Source: Erinaceus europaeus (lineage: Eukaryota > Chordata > Mammalia > Eulipotyphla > Erinaceidae). Taken from it: a DNA stretch of 64,000 bases. The position numbers were made by a program, and so were the translations under genes. Under the pieces are notes generated by a model. That model did no database searches and was not told where the DNA came from. It saw nothing but the letters and a program-made list of their open reading frames with translations. Every line of letters begins with the position of its first letter. The first letter of the stretch is position 1. Of this stretch, positions 1-11,585 are shown piece by piece. The DNA is taken from assembly GCF_950295315.1 (NCBI RefSeq), contig NC_080176.1, positions 34,685,006-34,749,005 on the forward strand, read 5' to 3'.

Positions 1-2524
1 TTTAAAACTAAATGAATTATTAAAAAATTTCATTAATTAACCAGTTAGTACTTGTAGTATTGGTTGCATCTTTTTTGAGTATAAGTGAACTGAAACTTTT
101 GCAAAAAAATTTTTAAGGACACAGACAAAACTCATGATTATTTGAAAACTGCTTTGTGGTTCCTTTGTCTACTAGTTACTTACCTGCCTTTTGTACTTGG
201 TGTGTATGTCTGGACTGATTACAGATACAAATGTCTAATATTGGTGAGTTTAATTCTTTAATCTTTTTAATGTAAAAGACAATTAACTGGAGCAGTTGAT
301 TTTTTTTTTTTTAACAAAGTTTCACTTAAAAGAACTAATCAGTTGAGATTTTAACTTGATTGCTAGCATGAAAAGAAATTAGGGTTATTGAATTGCCTTT
401 AATTTTTAAAATACTAAAAGGCTAATTTAGAATTTTCAGATTTGGGGAAGGAATAATAAAAAGTGTGCAAGGAAGGTAGAATTTCTGCAGCCTGTGATGA
501 AAGACTAGTGAAGGTCAAAGAGCAAATTAGTGTAGTAGCAGAGGGCACAGTGTTAGAACAGTTTCAGCAATGCAGTATTATGATTTTTACCATGTTTGTT
601 TATTTATTTTTGTGTGTAATATAAGCATTAAGCATTAGTTTTGTCACCTCAATTTCTTCAGCTGACTAACTCTTAGGATAGTCAATAGTTTCTTTAAAAT
701 ACCATACTTTGGAGATCGAGTGGGATTTACCTGGGATAATATCATCATTTAATCAAAAATAAAAAAACCTAAATCTTTAGTAATGACAGTAATGAATTAT
801 TCCATTTTTCAAGAGTTATATACCACAATATTTGAACATTACAAAAGCTCCTTACCTGAACTGTGAAATTAATGCTGCATCTAGAGAGAATTTCACAATA
901 AAATCATATGTCAAATCATTAGCAGGTAAGCATACAGAAAACCATAAGCATTCTTAAAAGTTGAAGCCTGGTGATGCTTTATTACCTGTACATTTAATGT
1001 CATTCAGCCTTTGCAGCAGAGAGAGAGAGGTAGTGACCTAGTCACCTCAGCAGCAGCCATCTCATTTTTGTGTCTTCACTCTGTTTGCTGATTCAGCAGT
1101 TCATTTCATGAGCTAGAAGACGTAAGGGGGAAGGAACTATCAGTGAACACAGATCCTCACCTTTTAACATGGTCTAAAAAGCAAATGAACAAATGGAAAA
1201 ATAGCCTTCTTTTCCCTCCCCTTACAGATAGAACAAAATTGAACAAGTTTGGCCATTTGATTTAAAATGCCTTATACTACTGGTATAACACAGATAAAAG
1301 TACCTTGTATTGACCATACAGGAAGTTTAGCTGCCAAAGAAGATTGTTAAAATTGAAAAACAGAAACATCCTAGCTTGTTTCTCAGATAAATTATTTAGG
1401 TGAGGAAAACAGTTGCAGAGTAAGTTAATTTTATAATCTAAAATTAAAAACAAAAGCACACCGCACAACCCTTTGCCCCCAACTGCTATAAACATTCACC
1501 GTGTTTTCTTTGGCCCATCAGAATATATGGGGGTCTTCTGACTTCTCAAGAAATAATCTGCATCTTTCTTGCTTTGAGATTTTTTTTGTTTCTAGTTTCC
1601 AGCATTAAATGGTAGATTTATATTGAAGCTACCTTGTCATATCCAGAGGTCAAGTCTGCAAGCAAGGTCAGGACTTCCACATGGTCACTATAGAGGCTAA
1701 CTTATTTTCTTTCCTCAGTGGCCACAGGCTAAACTGTTAACAGCTTTATAGGCAGCTAAGCATTTGAAACATGCACTCTCAGACAAACAGGCTCTCTTGT
1801 GCCTCTCTCTTCCCTGACCATATTTAGTCAACCATAGCAAAAAATAGTCTCTCAGCTGTTGATTGTCGATCCAAACACCGAGGAAGCCTCTATCTTCCTT
1901 TCTGCGTATTGATTGTTCATCCTGTGGTTCAGAACACTGCTTTGCCATTTGCCTTTTTTTTTTTTTTTTTTTTAATGCTGCCAAATAAAGCAGTCTCTCA
2001 TGTTCCCAATTAGACTTCCCAGATTTTAACTGAGCTTGCACTGAGACTAGGAAAGCCTGATGTGGCTGTCACTATACTTAGCTGCTCTGCAGAGGAAGAA
2101 GGAAAGGGAAAATATTCTCTGACTAGTAGCAAGATAGTTTTTGGACAGATACGGAACAAGTAAAATTACTTCCAGAATGTATTTCATAATTTGGATTTTT
2201 ATTGTTGAAGAAATATTACAGATGCTATTTTATGAATTTATAAAGATGTGAAGGAATTGGTAGGATTATCTTTAGAATGGATATTGCTATACATGCTTTT
2301 TAAATTTAATGAGTAATATATGAGTGGAAAACATGTAGAAATGTTTTCGGTGTATTGTTTTCTATATAACCTGTATATTGAAGGTGGAGAGAGAGATAAT
2401 AAGAGAGTAGTATGCAAATGAAATGTTGGAAATCCTATATAAAACTTGGAATTCAGTGTCAGTTTTAGTTACATTTTTTAGTGTTTATTTGAAAACCAGG
2501 ATCTGGAGTACTTTAGAGTAATTT
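1..2524. other. Repeat-poor intron sequence, no gene seen
   Basis: I find no SINE, L1 or coding sequence in the first 2.5 kb apart from short homopolymers (T run at 301-312, T run at 1957-1973) and a GA run at 1020-1030. It is part of the MIB1 intron that in human and mouse hosts the antisense microRNA genes MIR1-2 and MIR133A1; neither mature sequence occurs on either strand here. Such a repeat-poor block beside that cluster may contain regulatory DNA, but I cannot point to a defined element. Confidence 0.5.
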
Positions 2525-2789
2525 AAAAAAATATTTAGTCCCTTTTGTTGCCCTTGTTTTATTGTTGTAGTTATTACTGTTGTTATTGATGTCATTGTTG
2601 TTGGACAGAGAGAAATGGAGAGAGGAGGGGAAAACGGGGGGAGAAAGAAAGACACCTGCAGACCTGCTTCACCGCTTGTTAAGCGAGTGAGTGACTCCCT
2701 TTCAGGTGGGGAGCTGGGGGCTCGAACTGAGATCCTTCTGCTGGTTCTTGCACTTTGCACTTAGCCTGCTGCGCTACTGCCAGACTCGC
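2525..2789 (-). mobile_element. ERI-1-like SINE
   Basis: Read on the minus strand it has the family order: tRNA-like head with B-box remnant, CACCTGCAG-type box, pyrimidine-rich middle, TCTCTCTGTCC, then CAA-rich and A-rich tail. It is flanked by the 12-bp direct repeat ttagagtaattt at 2513-2524 and 2790-2801, a classic target-site duplication. Confidence 0.9.
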
Positions 2790-3155
2790 TTAGAGTAATT
2801 TTTACTTTTATATTAACACTATGTACATATAGAGCTATTAAAATGCATTTTACTGTTAAACTATTTCATTTTCAAATACACTTTTTATCCTTTCTATACT
2901 GTCATTCCTCTATAATTTGATGATTTAGGAATCATCATTTTATCACAGACTAAAATAGTCATTAAGGAAAAATAGTTTTTTTATAGTCTAATAATATATT
3001 CAGAATAATTTTATATTTAAATTATTTTTTAACCAAGGAGAAAAAACAGATAACATAAAATTCAACAAATTTATGGAGATACAATTTTTACAAACCTAGG
3101 AATGCACAGGACACACCAAGTATTCTATGTTTTTAATTAAAATATATTTTCTTTT

Positions 3156-3386
3156 TTCTTTTTATTGTTGCCATTGCTGTTGTTGTCGCTGGATAGGACA
3201 GAGAGAAATGGAGAGAGGAGGGGAAGACAGAGGGGGGAGAAAGATAGACACCTGCAGACCTGCTTCACTGCTTGTGAAGTAACCCCCCTGCAGGTGGGGA
3301 GCCAGGGGCTTGAACCCGTAGCATTATGCTGGTACTTGAGCTTGGCGCCACATGTGTTTAACCTTCTGCGCTACCGCCTGGCCCCC
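3156..3386 (-). mobile_element. ERI-1-like SINE
   Basis: Same architecture as the copy 400 bp upstream. The flanks aaaatatattttctttt (about 3139-3155) and aaaatacattttctttt (about 3387-3403) form a 17-bp target duplication with one difference. Confidence 0.88.
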
Positions 3387-3574
3387 TTAAAATACATTTT
3401 CTTTTATTATCAAGAAAAATTGTCAGTGTTTAAGCTTATTCTCCTGCAGGAAAATTTGTCATTGGAATTTTTTTTATCCTTAATTTAGCAGTTTAATTAT
3501 TTTGGATGTCTGTTTTTAAAAAGTGACTGAAAGAGTGCTTCTGTAATGAGCAGGGGTAGATAATATGACAACCC

Positions 3575-3745
3575 AGTCTGTACAGGCGGGTAGATAGAAT
3601 AATGGTTACGCAGAGAGACTCTCATACCTGAGGCTCCAAAGTCCCAGATTCAACCCCCCACACCCCCCACACACACAAGCCAGAGCTGAGCAGTGCTCTG
3701 GTAAAAATAAATAAATAAATAAACAAGCAAATAAATAAATAAAAT
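3575..3745 (+). mobile_element. Short tRNA-type SINE with AATA tail
   Basis: Contains the family block CTCATACCTGAGGCTCC, a 'gagctgagcagtgctctgg' box and a tail of AAATA repeats. The same block recurs in other short copies (38545, 44255; antisense at 18790, 32606, 33000, 35245). A further weak SINE-like segment follows to about 4030. Confidence 0.75.
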
Positions 3746-4319
3746 GTAAAAAGAATGCTGTAGGACTGGGAAATAACGCTCCCGTAGAGCACATCTTAGC
3801 ATCTTATAAATGATATAGATTCAGGGTTTTTGCCCTGGCATTATATGGAAACACCACCTAAGGTAGTATCAGGGCAACTCTACTAATAGGGAAACAGTGT
3901 TGAGGTGTCCCTCCACCACTCAAGTAAAAAGAATGGCAAAACTGAACCTGAGAGGTCACTTAGTGTTACTATGCATTGGTGAAGTCCTTGTGTCATTCCT
4001 TGGTGCTGTCTGAAAAAGGAAAAAAGAAAAAAAAAATGCTTCTGTAAATATTTGGTGAATTTTTTAAATTAAAGTTTTATCATTTTAAATTTAAAATAAA
4101 GGTTAAAGACTCAACTTTACCAGATATTGAAATCATGTTACACATTGTGAGAAAAGGACACTTGGCTGAGATTATAAGATAGGATAATATTGACATTTCT
4201 AAGTCCTACCATTTTTATTAACCATTTTAGCAGTAGAAGTGCCTCCTACCATCAGCAGGTACTTAATGTAATGTTTCAGGAATTCTTCTAAGTCCCTGTA
4301 AATTTCTGTTGTAGTTTTT

Positions 4320-4480
4320 TGGATTTTGGCACATTTTATAGATGAGGAAACTGAAACAGAGAAGTTAGTCTGCCCAGTCACTAGCTATTCAGTTGCTATT
4401 TCCAAAATTGGGATCTCCATGGCTTAGTTCTAGACTCCAGTCTCTTCACCACTATGCCTTAACTACTGCTTGGATTTGTA
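4320..4480 (+). mobile_element. MIR SINE (ancient)
   Basis: The core 'atagatgaggaaactgaaac' followed by a 'gcccagtcactagct' block and 'cttcaccactatgcc' matches the MIR consensus order. Such copies are shared by all placental mammals and predate the ERI families. Confidence 0.75.
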
Positions 4481-4749
4481 ATAATGAAATCCTTAGTGAA
4501 TTACTGTTCTTGTGAACCGGAACATACAATGAAAATACAATGTTAAGAAGATTCTTTTCCCAATGTATTCAGAAAGATGATGGTTTCTTCATTTTTTCTG
4601 GTCAACAAAACATTGAATATTTTATATACGTGGTATACTAATTACTAAGAGAAATTTAAACAAAGATGAGGAAAATAGACTTTCCTGAGTTATAAAAAGG
4701 GAAAGAATTGACTAGTCATTTAATTTGCCTTTTAATAATGCTAGAATGA

Positions 4750-4890
4750 GCAGTCAGGGAGATGGCTTGTTGGCTAGAGTGTAAGACTTGCATGTCTGAG
4801 ACCTTACTTAGGTTTGACCCTCCAGCACCACAGATGCCAGAGCACTGCGCTGGCCTTTCTGCCAATACATAAATAAAATCAATCTTAAAA
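4750..4890 (+). mobile_element. Short tRNA-type SINE
   Basis: 'agggagatggcttgttggct' head, 'ggtttgaccctccagcaccac' box, then AAATAAAATC and an A-run tail. Confidence 0.65.
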
Positions 4891-5239
4891 AAAATTATGA
4901 TGGAATACTTGCCTGTACAATTCTTCTATAGCCTGTATTAGTTTTTGTTTATCTTTCTCATTTTGAGCGAGACTCTATTTTCTTACCACATTCCTGGTTA
5001 ATGAATTTAAACAAAGATAATGAACCTCTTATTTATGGTATCTGTTGAAAAAGACTTTATGGGAAAAAAAAAAAGCACACACACAATTCAGATAGGGGTG
5101 TATATTGAATGAAATGTCTTCAGACTGTTACATACTTGTCTACTTTTTGCATGCATAAGAGAACTAGTTGGGATTGATCTGATTTCTTCTTTTTCTTGTC
5201 ATCACTGGGGCTTCACTATACTAGGATGCCTTCCTTTTT

Positions 5240-5430
5240 CAGATAGAAGGACAGTGGCACACCTGTTTTAAGTGCATGTGTTAAACACACTTAAGGGCCT
5301 GGGTTTAATACCCTGCTTCCTACCTATAGTGGGGAGATTCCATCAGTGAACCAGTACTGTAGGTGTCTCTCTGTCTTTATCCCCATCTCTATCAGTTTCT
5401 CTCCGTCCCATCAAATAAAAATAATGTTAA
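5240..5430 (+). mobile_element. ERI-2-like SINE, diverged
   Basis: 'cacacctgttttaagtgcat', 'gggcctgggtttaatac', a pyrimidine-rich stretch and 'ctccgtcccatcaaataaa' give the ERI order. Confidence 0.65.
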
Positions 5431-5439
5431 TAAAACATA

Positions 5440-5625
5440 TATTATGTATGTGTATATATATTTTAAAAGATAGTGACAGAGATAGAGAAACATTAAAAAA
5501 AAGAAAAAAAGAAGTACTGAAGCTTCCTTCATTGTGGTAGGTGGTGGCTAGATTCAGTCCTAGGTCATGCCCATGTGAAAGCAGTGCACTCCCCAGATGA
5601 GCTATCTTGCCTGCCCCTCATCTGC
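5440..5625 (-). mobile_element. SINE fragment, tail to tail with the previous one
   Basis: Reads 'gatagtgacagagatagag' through 'gagctatcttgcctgcccc', the antisense of a tRNA-type SINE. The two SINEs face each other with A/T tails between 5405 and 5460. Confidence 0.55.
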
Positions 5626-5924
5626 TTCCATGATACATTTCTTAATAGATTATGGACTGGCCTGCTGTAATTATTCTTTGCTGGTGTTCATTAACTTCAT
5701 AAATACTTACTGAACATTTAATGTGTGTTGTTTTAATGTATTTTTTATCAATACTAATATGAAGACTTCCACAAATGAGCTACTTACTAGAATTTGTTGG
5801 GAAAGTGTTGCTCATTGCCAAATAAAGATTGCAAAGCCTTACTCACACTATAAATGGACCCAAATGCCATTTGGCTACTATATACCAATGCAGACAGCTG
5901 CTTGTTCCTGCTGCTACTTAGAAT

Positions 5925-6010
5925 TCATTTGTTCATCATTCAGCAACCATTTGAGGATCACCATGTGCCAGGGATTATGCTAGGCATCACTGTCAGTTGT
6001 TCCAGAACTT
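5925..6010 (+). mobile_element. LINE-2 fragment (ancient)
   Basis: 'ttcagcaaccatttgagga' and 'catgtgccagggattatgct' followed by 'aggcatc' match the conserved L2 3' region. No intact frame remains. Confidence 0.55.
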
Positions 6011-6427
6011 AATACTTCTTTGGCACTATTCACAAATGCTTGCTTAACCGGTAGTTAAATCTTATCTTTAAGTCATCCATGTTTGTAACCTTTTGTGAAA
6101 CATTGAAATTGAAAAATGAATGATATTTTGAGCATTAGGGAAAGTATCTCAGTAGCTCATATATTGTTCTACAGGTAACCATCTATTGGCTTTAGAAAAT
6201 TGACTTGTTTAAAAAAAAAAAGTAGAAAATTGATTTGTTGAACTAGTGACACCCTTGTCTTAGCAGCTGTTTTAATCCTTGGTGCTGGTGGAATGACAAC
6301 GGTCCTCTTAATTATCATGACTCAAGTGCTACATAGAAGTGTGCAGCTGCCCTTCAGCCTGGTTCTAATGTATGTTTCTGAGATTGTTCCCGTGAAATTA
6401 AGGGTCCAAGCATAGCTTATGGGTATT

Positions 6428-6505
6428 CGTGTGTGTGTGTGTGTGTGTGTGTGTAGTGTGTCTGGTGGTGTGTGTGCGTGTGTGTGTGTATGTGTAGTGT
6501 GTCAT
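6428..6505. repeat. (GT)n microsatellite
   Basis: Interrupted GT/TGTG repeat; an SINE of the ERI-2 type begins directly behind it (about 6510-6660, '+'). Confidence 0.9.
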
Positions 6506-7008
6506 TAAAAAATTAAGGGCATGTAGTGGCTCAACCAGAAGAGTGGACACATTACCGTGCGTGAGGGTCTAGGTTCAAATGCCCAGTCCCTGCTTGCAGG
6601 AGGGGTGGGGGGGCTCATGAACACTGGAGCAGTGCTGCAGGTATCTCTCCTCTCTCATTAAGAGAGCGAGAGTGTATGAAACTTCATGAAAGTCTTTGTA
6701 CTAGATAACACCTTGTGATCACTTGTTGCAGCTAAGAGAGGAAATAAATTATATGTGAGAGTGTACACTGGAGACTTCTCAGGGCTGAGGTGTGCACCTC
6801 AGCTTTATAGATTCACGAGCAGTTGCATTTGATATGATCAATACTTATTCAGCTTGTTAGAGAATGACATCTAAAACAGAATACCAAATTTCCTTTTTAT
6901 GGAAAGAGTTATTATTGCTAGATTGATCATAGTACTCATACCAGCTGTTCAGTAGACTTTTTTCCCCTACTGGGTGAGAAAAGAAATTTACTATTAAATG
7001 CTAAATTC

Positions 7009-7525
7009 AGGGGCCAGGTGGTGGTGCACCTGGTTGAGCACATGTTACAATGCACAAGGACCCAGTTTGAGCCCCAGTCCCCACCTGCAGGGGGGGAAGC
7101 TTTTATTTTTTTTTTTAAAAAAATTATTTATTTATTCCCTTTTGTTGCCCTTGTTGTTTTCTTCATTGTTGTAGTTATTGTTGTTGTCGTTGTTGGATAG
7201 GACAGAGATAAATGGAGGTGGGGGGAGAGAAAGACACCTGCAGACCTGATTCACTGCTTGTGAAGTGACTCCCCTGCAGGTGGGGAGCCGGGGGCTCGAA
7301 CCGGGATTCTTATGCTGGTCCTTGTGCTTTGTGACACCTGTACTTAACCCACTGTGCTACCGCCCGACTCCCGGGGGAAAACTTTTGTGAGTGGCGAAGC
7401 AGTGCTGCAGGTGTCTCTTTCTCTCCCACCTCTCCCCTCCCCCCTCCCTGCTACCTCCTTCCCTCTTGATTTCTGGCTGTATCTATTCAATAAATAAATA
7501 AATAAATAAAGATAATAAAAATTAA
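7009..7525 (+). mobile_element. ERI-2-like SINE split by an ERI-1 insertion
   Basis: Head (aggtggtggtgcacctggtt) at 7013-7100; the remainder (gaagcagtgctgcaggtgtc) resumes at 7373 and ends in a TAAATAAA tail. The interruption is the element at 7105-7372. Confidence 0.88.
7105..7372 (-). mobile_element. ERI-1-like SINE nested in an ERI-2 SINE
   Basis: Flanked by gggggaagctttt (7092-7104) and gggggaaaactttt (7373-7386), both derived from the host SINE. This shows ERI-1 inserted after ERI-2 at this spot. Confidence 0.9.
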
Positions 7526-7705
7526 AAAACCTCAATTCAAGCTAGAAATTGATTGGTGAACAAAATAGTTGGTGGAATGATGTTGATATGCATCACTATC
7601 AGCTTGTGGTAACTTTCTGTGTAAGGGGAACTGAAAACGAATTCAGCTGAGTGTGCTGAAGGGCAAGTTTTGACCCTGGGGTTTGCATATCAGGACTCCT
7701 TGGTA

Positions 7706-7777
7706 GGTGATGCTGGGGATATAGATTGTTTTTTCCCCACTGGTGATGCTGGGGATATAGATTGTTTTTTTCCCACT
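7706..7777. repeat. Tandem duplication of ~36 bp
   Basis: Two adjacent copies of a unit starting ggtgatgctggggatataga differ by about one base in a T run. Confidence 0.9.
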
Positions 7778-7849
7778 GGCTTTATTATGTTTCTTATTTT
7801 CTCCAAGTGTAGTGTTACATCAGTGTAGCTATTTGTTTTAAGCTGTTTC

Positions 7850-8056
7850 TTTATTTTAATTTTTATTAAATTATTTGATTCACTTGAGAGGACAGGGAAT
7901 TTAGAGAAAGGAGGGAGGGAAGAGAGAGACACCTGCAGCATTCTTTCATTGATCCTGAAGTTTCCTCTTTTAGGTGGGGACTGGGGTCTTGAACTTCTGG
8001 GTTTTGTGCATTGTAATGTGTGTTCAACCAGGTGTGCTACTATCTGGTCCTTGGTT
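7850..8056 (-). mobile_element. ERI-2-like SINE
   Basis: Antisense order: AT-rich tail, purine-rich middle, 'acctgcagcattctttcatt', 'ggtgtgctactatctggtcc'. Confidence 0.75.
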
Positions 8057-8356
8057 ACAATTTTTTTTTTCTATGCTTTCTCTTACAAATCATTTTTACC
8101 CTTTTAAAATAAACAATCATCATTTTTCAGAAAAAGACATAATTTCCATCTATTTATTGTAATTTCATACTGATGATTTATTTATTAATAAAAATATTTA
8201 GACCAAATGAAATACTATGTTTCCAAATCTTTTTTTTCTATTTCTGCATGTTTTATTAGCTTAATTAGTTACTGTATGGTGTACTTAACTCATATATCAA
8301 TATAACAATAGTTCTGTGGAAACATTAGAAATGATTCCTCTTTAAAATACATTGCT

Positions 8357-8568
8357 GGGCCTGGGTGGTGGTGCACCTGTCTGAGCGCACATGTTACAAT
8401 GTGAAAGGACCTGGATTTGAGCCCCCAGTCCCCACCTGCAGGGAGAAAGCTTCACAAATGGTGAAGCAGTGCTGCAGGTGTCTCTCTGTCTCTCACCCTC
8501 TCTATCCTTCCCTCTCGATTTCTGACTGTCTCTATCCAATCAATCAATAAAGATAATAAAGAATTTAA
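8357..8568 (+). mobile_element. ERI-2-like SINE
   Basis: Well preserved, from 'gggcctgggtggtggtgcac' to 'aatcaataaagataataaag'. The 13-bp target duplication aaaatacattgct lies at 8344-8356 and 8569-8581. Confidence 0.93.
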
Positions 8569-8646
8569 AAAATACATTGCTAGAATTATACTAATCCATT
8601 TAAATATGAGACATTTGGATTAAATCATACCAGATTTTATTTTTAT

Positions 8647-10206
8647 TTATTTATTATTATTTGTTTATAAAAAGGAAACATTGAAAAAAACATAGGATAA
8701 GAGGGGTACAACTCCACACAATTCCCACTACCATAACTCCATACCCCATCCCCTCCCCTGGGAGTATGGACCCAAGGTCATTGTGTGGTGCAGAAGGTGG
8801 AAGGTCTGGCTTCTGTAATTGCTTCCCCGCTGAACATGGGCATTGATTGGCCGATCCATACTCCCAGCCTGCCTCTCTCTTTCTTTCCCTAGTAGGGTGT
8901 GGCTCTGGGGAAGCACATTAGTGGGGCTGTCTGTCCAGGGAAGTCTGGTCGGCATCCTGCTACCATCTGGAACCTGGTGGCTGAAAAGAGAGTTAACATA
9001 CAAAGTCAAACAAATTGTTGATTAATCGTGAACTTAAAGGCTGGAATAGTGCAGATGAAAAGTTGGGGAGTACTCCATTTTGTAGATAGCTAGTAGGCAT
9101 ATTTTAGTTATATTACAAAGGGCCTATGGTTATACTAGTTTTTTTTTCTTTCCTGAGTTTGAAATATGATATACAGGTGGATCCAAAGCTGGATCAAGGA
9201 AGAGAATAGCTCCCTAATATGGGAAAGGGATATAAATACTGTTGACTATAAACCCCATCTATTTGATTTGGTCTGGGGCCCATATTCAGGTTAGGAGCTT
9301 ATGTGACCTCTGCATCCCTGTAGATCTGAGCTCACATTCTGTGGTCATGAGTAGGAACATTCCAAGCTGCCCCAGTATCAGGACCCATCTTCCTCAGGTG
9401 TAGCATAGAGTGTGTTGTCCAGCTTCCCTTTGGAGGATGGAACATTCTCTACTGTTGTTGATCTAAGTTGAGGGCAAGGTCCTATGGGGGCCACACAAAG
9501 GGTTCTATTTTGTTGTTCCTGATAGAGATGACCAACCGGTAACAAGGTGAGAGGAATTTATTTGAGGTCTAAACCCATCATGTCTGTTAGGGAATCTCAG
9601 GACTCTCCAAATAGGGAGGGCCCCAGCTGATGGGGTGACCTGATAGTGAGTGACTCAAGAGTCATCATTAAAGGATGCCAGTCTCTTGCCCATATTCAGC
9701 TTGTGCAATCCTTTCTTTGCTAAGGTTAGCTTTGGAGTGAGTGAGATAACTGTAATAGGAAGTAGGTGAGGAGGGTATCTAAGTCTAATTAGATACTATT
9801 TCATTAGGAACTTTGTACTGACTCACTGCAGACTATTGTGTACTCTTGTTTTCAGGTATATATTTTGCCCTAATTTATGGATACATGTGGACATATGCTC
9901 TGTCTCATGGGACCTGGTCTATATCTAGTTCTTGGGGCTTTGTTAGGAAGTGAACCACCTGGAATGGAATTCGAGAATACTATGAAATGGAAAGTCTCAC
10001 CCGAGCAATGAGGCTGAAGCGTTGACATTCCACGCCTGATGTCTCTGGACACAGTCTGAAGTGAAGCATGCTGAGGTGGTACTTTTTGCATTGATTAGGT
10101 TGGGATCAGCGGATATAATATCATTTGGTATGAATTGAGAGAAACATGCTGAAAAGTGAGCCCCACCCTAGCGGTTCCAGGACTGGGGGAAGTATAGGCT
10201 CTATTC
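8647..10206 (-). mobile_element. LINE-1 lineage 'A', 3' UTR only (5'-truncated)
   Basis: Nearly identical in order to the 3' UTR of the L1 at 55.3-56.6 kb. It starts (plus view) with a T/A-rich tail and the block 'ggggtacaactccacacaat' and ends before the open reading frame. The flanks cagattttattttta (8632-8646) and cagattttagttttta (10207-10222) are a target duplication. No coding sequence is included. Confidence 0.88.
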
Positions 10207-10214
10207 AGATTTTA

Positions 10215-10402
10215 GTTTTTATAAAGGGCAAAGAGAGAGGGAGGGAGAAGAACAGGGGAGTGAGAGAGCTCAGCAGTATGACTAGTGCTGGTGATGCTCC
10301 TCCAGGTGCAGTTGCTGCTGTGCAGTGACTGGGGCTCAACTCCAGGTCGTGACATGTGCTGAAGTATGTGCTCTGCCAGGTGAGCTATCTCCTGGCCTCC
10401 TG
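10215..10402 (-). mobile_element. tRNA-type SINE
   Basis: Purine-rich 'agagagggagggagaag' followed by 'gtgagctatctcctggcct', in antisense orientation. It starts in the right target duplication of the preceding L1. Confidence 0.6.
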
Positions 10403-10524
10403 ACTAGTTTTCTCATCCCTCCCCACTCCCTCTTCCTCCTCCTATCATCTCTTTTCACATGACACCCAGGGTTATCTCTAGGTCTCAGTGGAAAACAGCC
10501 AGGCCATGGCTCCTGGTGGCCTTT

Positions 10525-10790
10525 TCTTTCTTCTCCCTTCCCCTCCCTTCCTCTCCCCTCCCTTCTCCTCCCCTCCACTTCTCCCCTCTCCCTTCCTCCC
10601 CTCTCCTCTTCTTTTCTTTTCTATATTTGATAGGACAGAAAGAAATTAAAAGGGAGGGGGAGGTAGAGGGGAAGAGAGAAAGAGACACATGCATCACTGC
10701 TTGTGAAGTTTCCCACCTGTAGGTAGGGACCAGGAAATTAAACCCAGTTCCTTGCATGTGGTAATATGTGTGCTTTACTGGCCTAAGCTA
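10525..10790 (-). mobile_element. CT-rich tract joined to an antisense SINE
   Basis: 10525-10620 is almost pure pyrimidine (ccctccc/cttcc units). 'gataggacagaaagaaatta' to 'gtgtgctttactggcctaag' is the body of an ERI-type SINE. A short fragment of an old L1-type 3' end follows at 10795-10850. Confidence 0.6.
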
Positions 10791-10849
10791 TTATTTTTTA
10801 TTTTATAGTATTACAGGGTATAATCCCAGACTACACCCACCACCAAAGT

Positions 10850-11585
10850 TCTTTTTTTTTTTAAATTTCTTTATTGGGGAATTAATGTTTTACTTTCAAC
10901 AGTAAATACTATAGTTTGTACATGCATAACATATCCCAGCTTTCCATATAACAATACAACCCCCACTAGGGCCTCTGTCATCCTTTTTGGACCTGTATTC
11001 TCCCCCCCTAACCATCCCAGAATCTTTTACTTTGGTGCAATACACCAATTCCAGTTCAGGTTCTACTTGTGTTTTCTCTTCTGATCTTGTTTTTCAACTT
11101 CTGCCTGAGAGTGAGATCATCCCATATTCATCCTTCTGTTTCTGACTTAATTCACTTAACATGAATTTTTCAAAGTCCATCCAAGATCGGCTGAAATGGT
11201 GAAGTCACCATTTTTTACAGCTGAGTAGTATTCCATTGTGTATATATACCACAACTTGCTCTGCCACTCATCTGTTGTTGGACACCTGGGTTGCTTCCAG
11301 GTTTTGGCTATTACAAATTGTGCTGCCAAAAACATATGTGTACACAGATCTTTTTGGATGGATATGTTGGATTCCTTAGGATATATCCCCAGGAGAGGAA
11401 TTGCAGCATCATAGGGTAGGTCCATTTCTAGCCTTTTGAGAATTTTCCAGACCGTTCTCCACAGAGGTTGGACCAACTTACATTCCCACCAGCAGTGCAG
11501 GAAGTGCAGGAAGATTCCTTTGACCCCACACCCTCTCCACCTCTTGTTGTAGTCTCTACAGCAGGATCTTCAGACCAATTTTAGT
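10850..11585 (-). mobile_element. LINE-1 lineage 'B', 3' UTR and end of ORF2
   Basis: Antisense L1. After a T-run tail and 'tttctttattggggaattaa' comes a ~300-bp 3' UTR, then from about 11156 to 11476 the last ~106 codons of ORF2, including TMEYYSAVKNGD and [14 protein letters not shown], recognisable as the conserved L1 C-terminus. It is 5'-truncated at about 11585. The 3' UTR is unrelated to that of lineage 'A'. Confidence 0.85.

Noticed and set aside
5723..5983. An 86-codon plus-strand open frame
   Set aside because: Its end coincides with an L2 fragment, and no protein family is recognisable.
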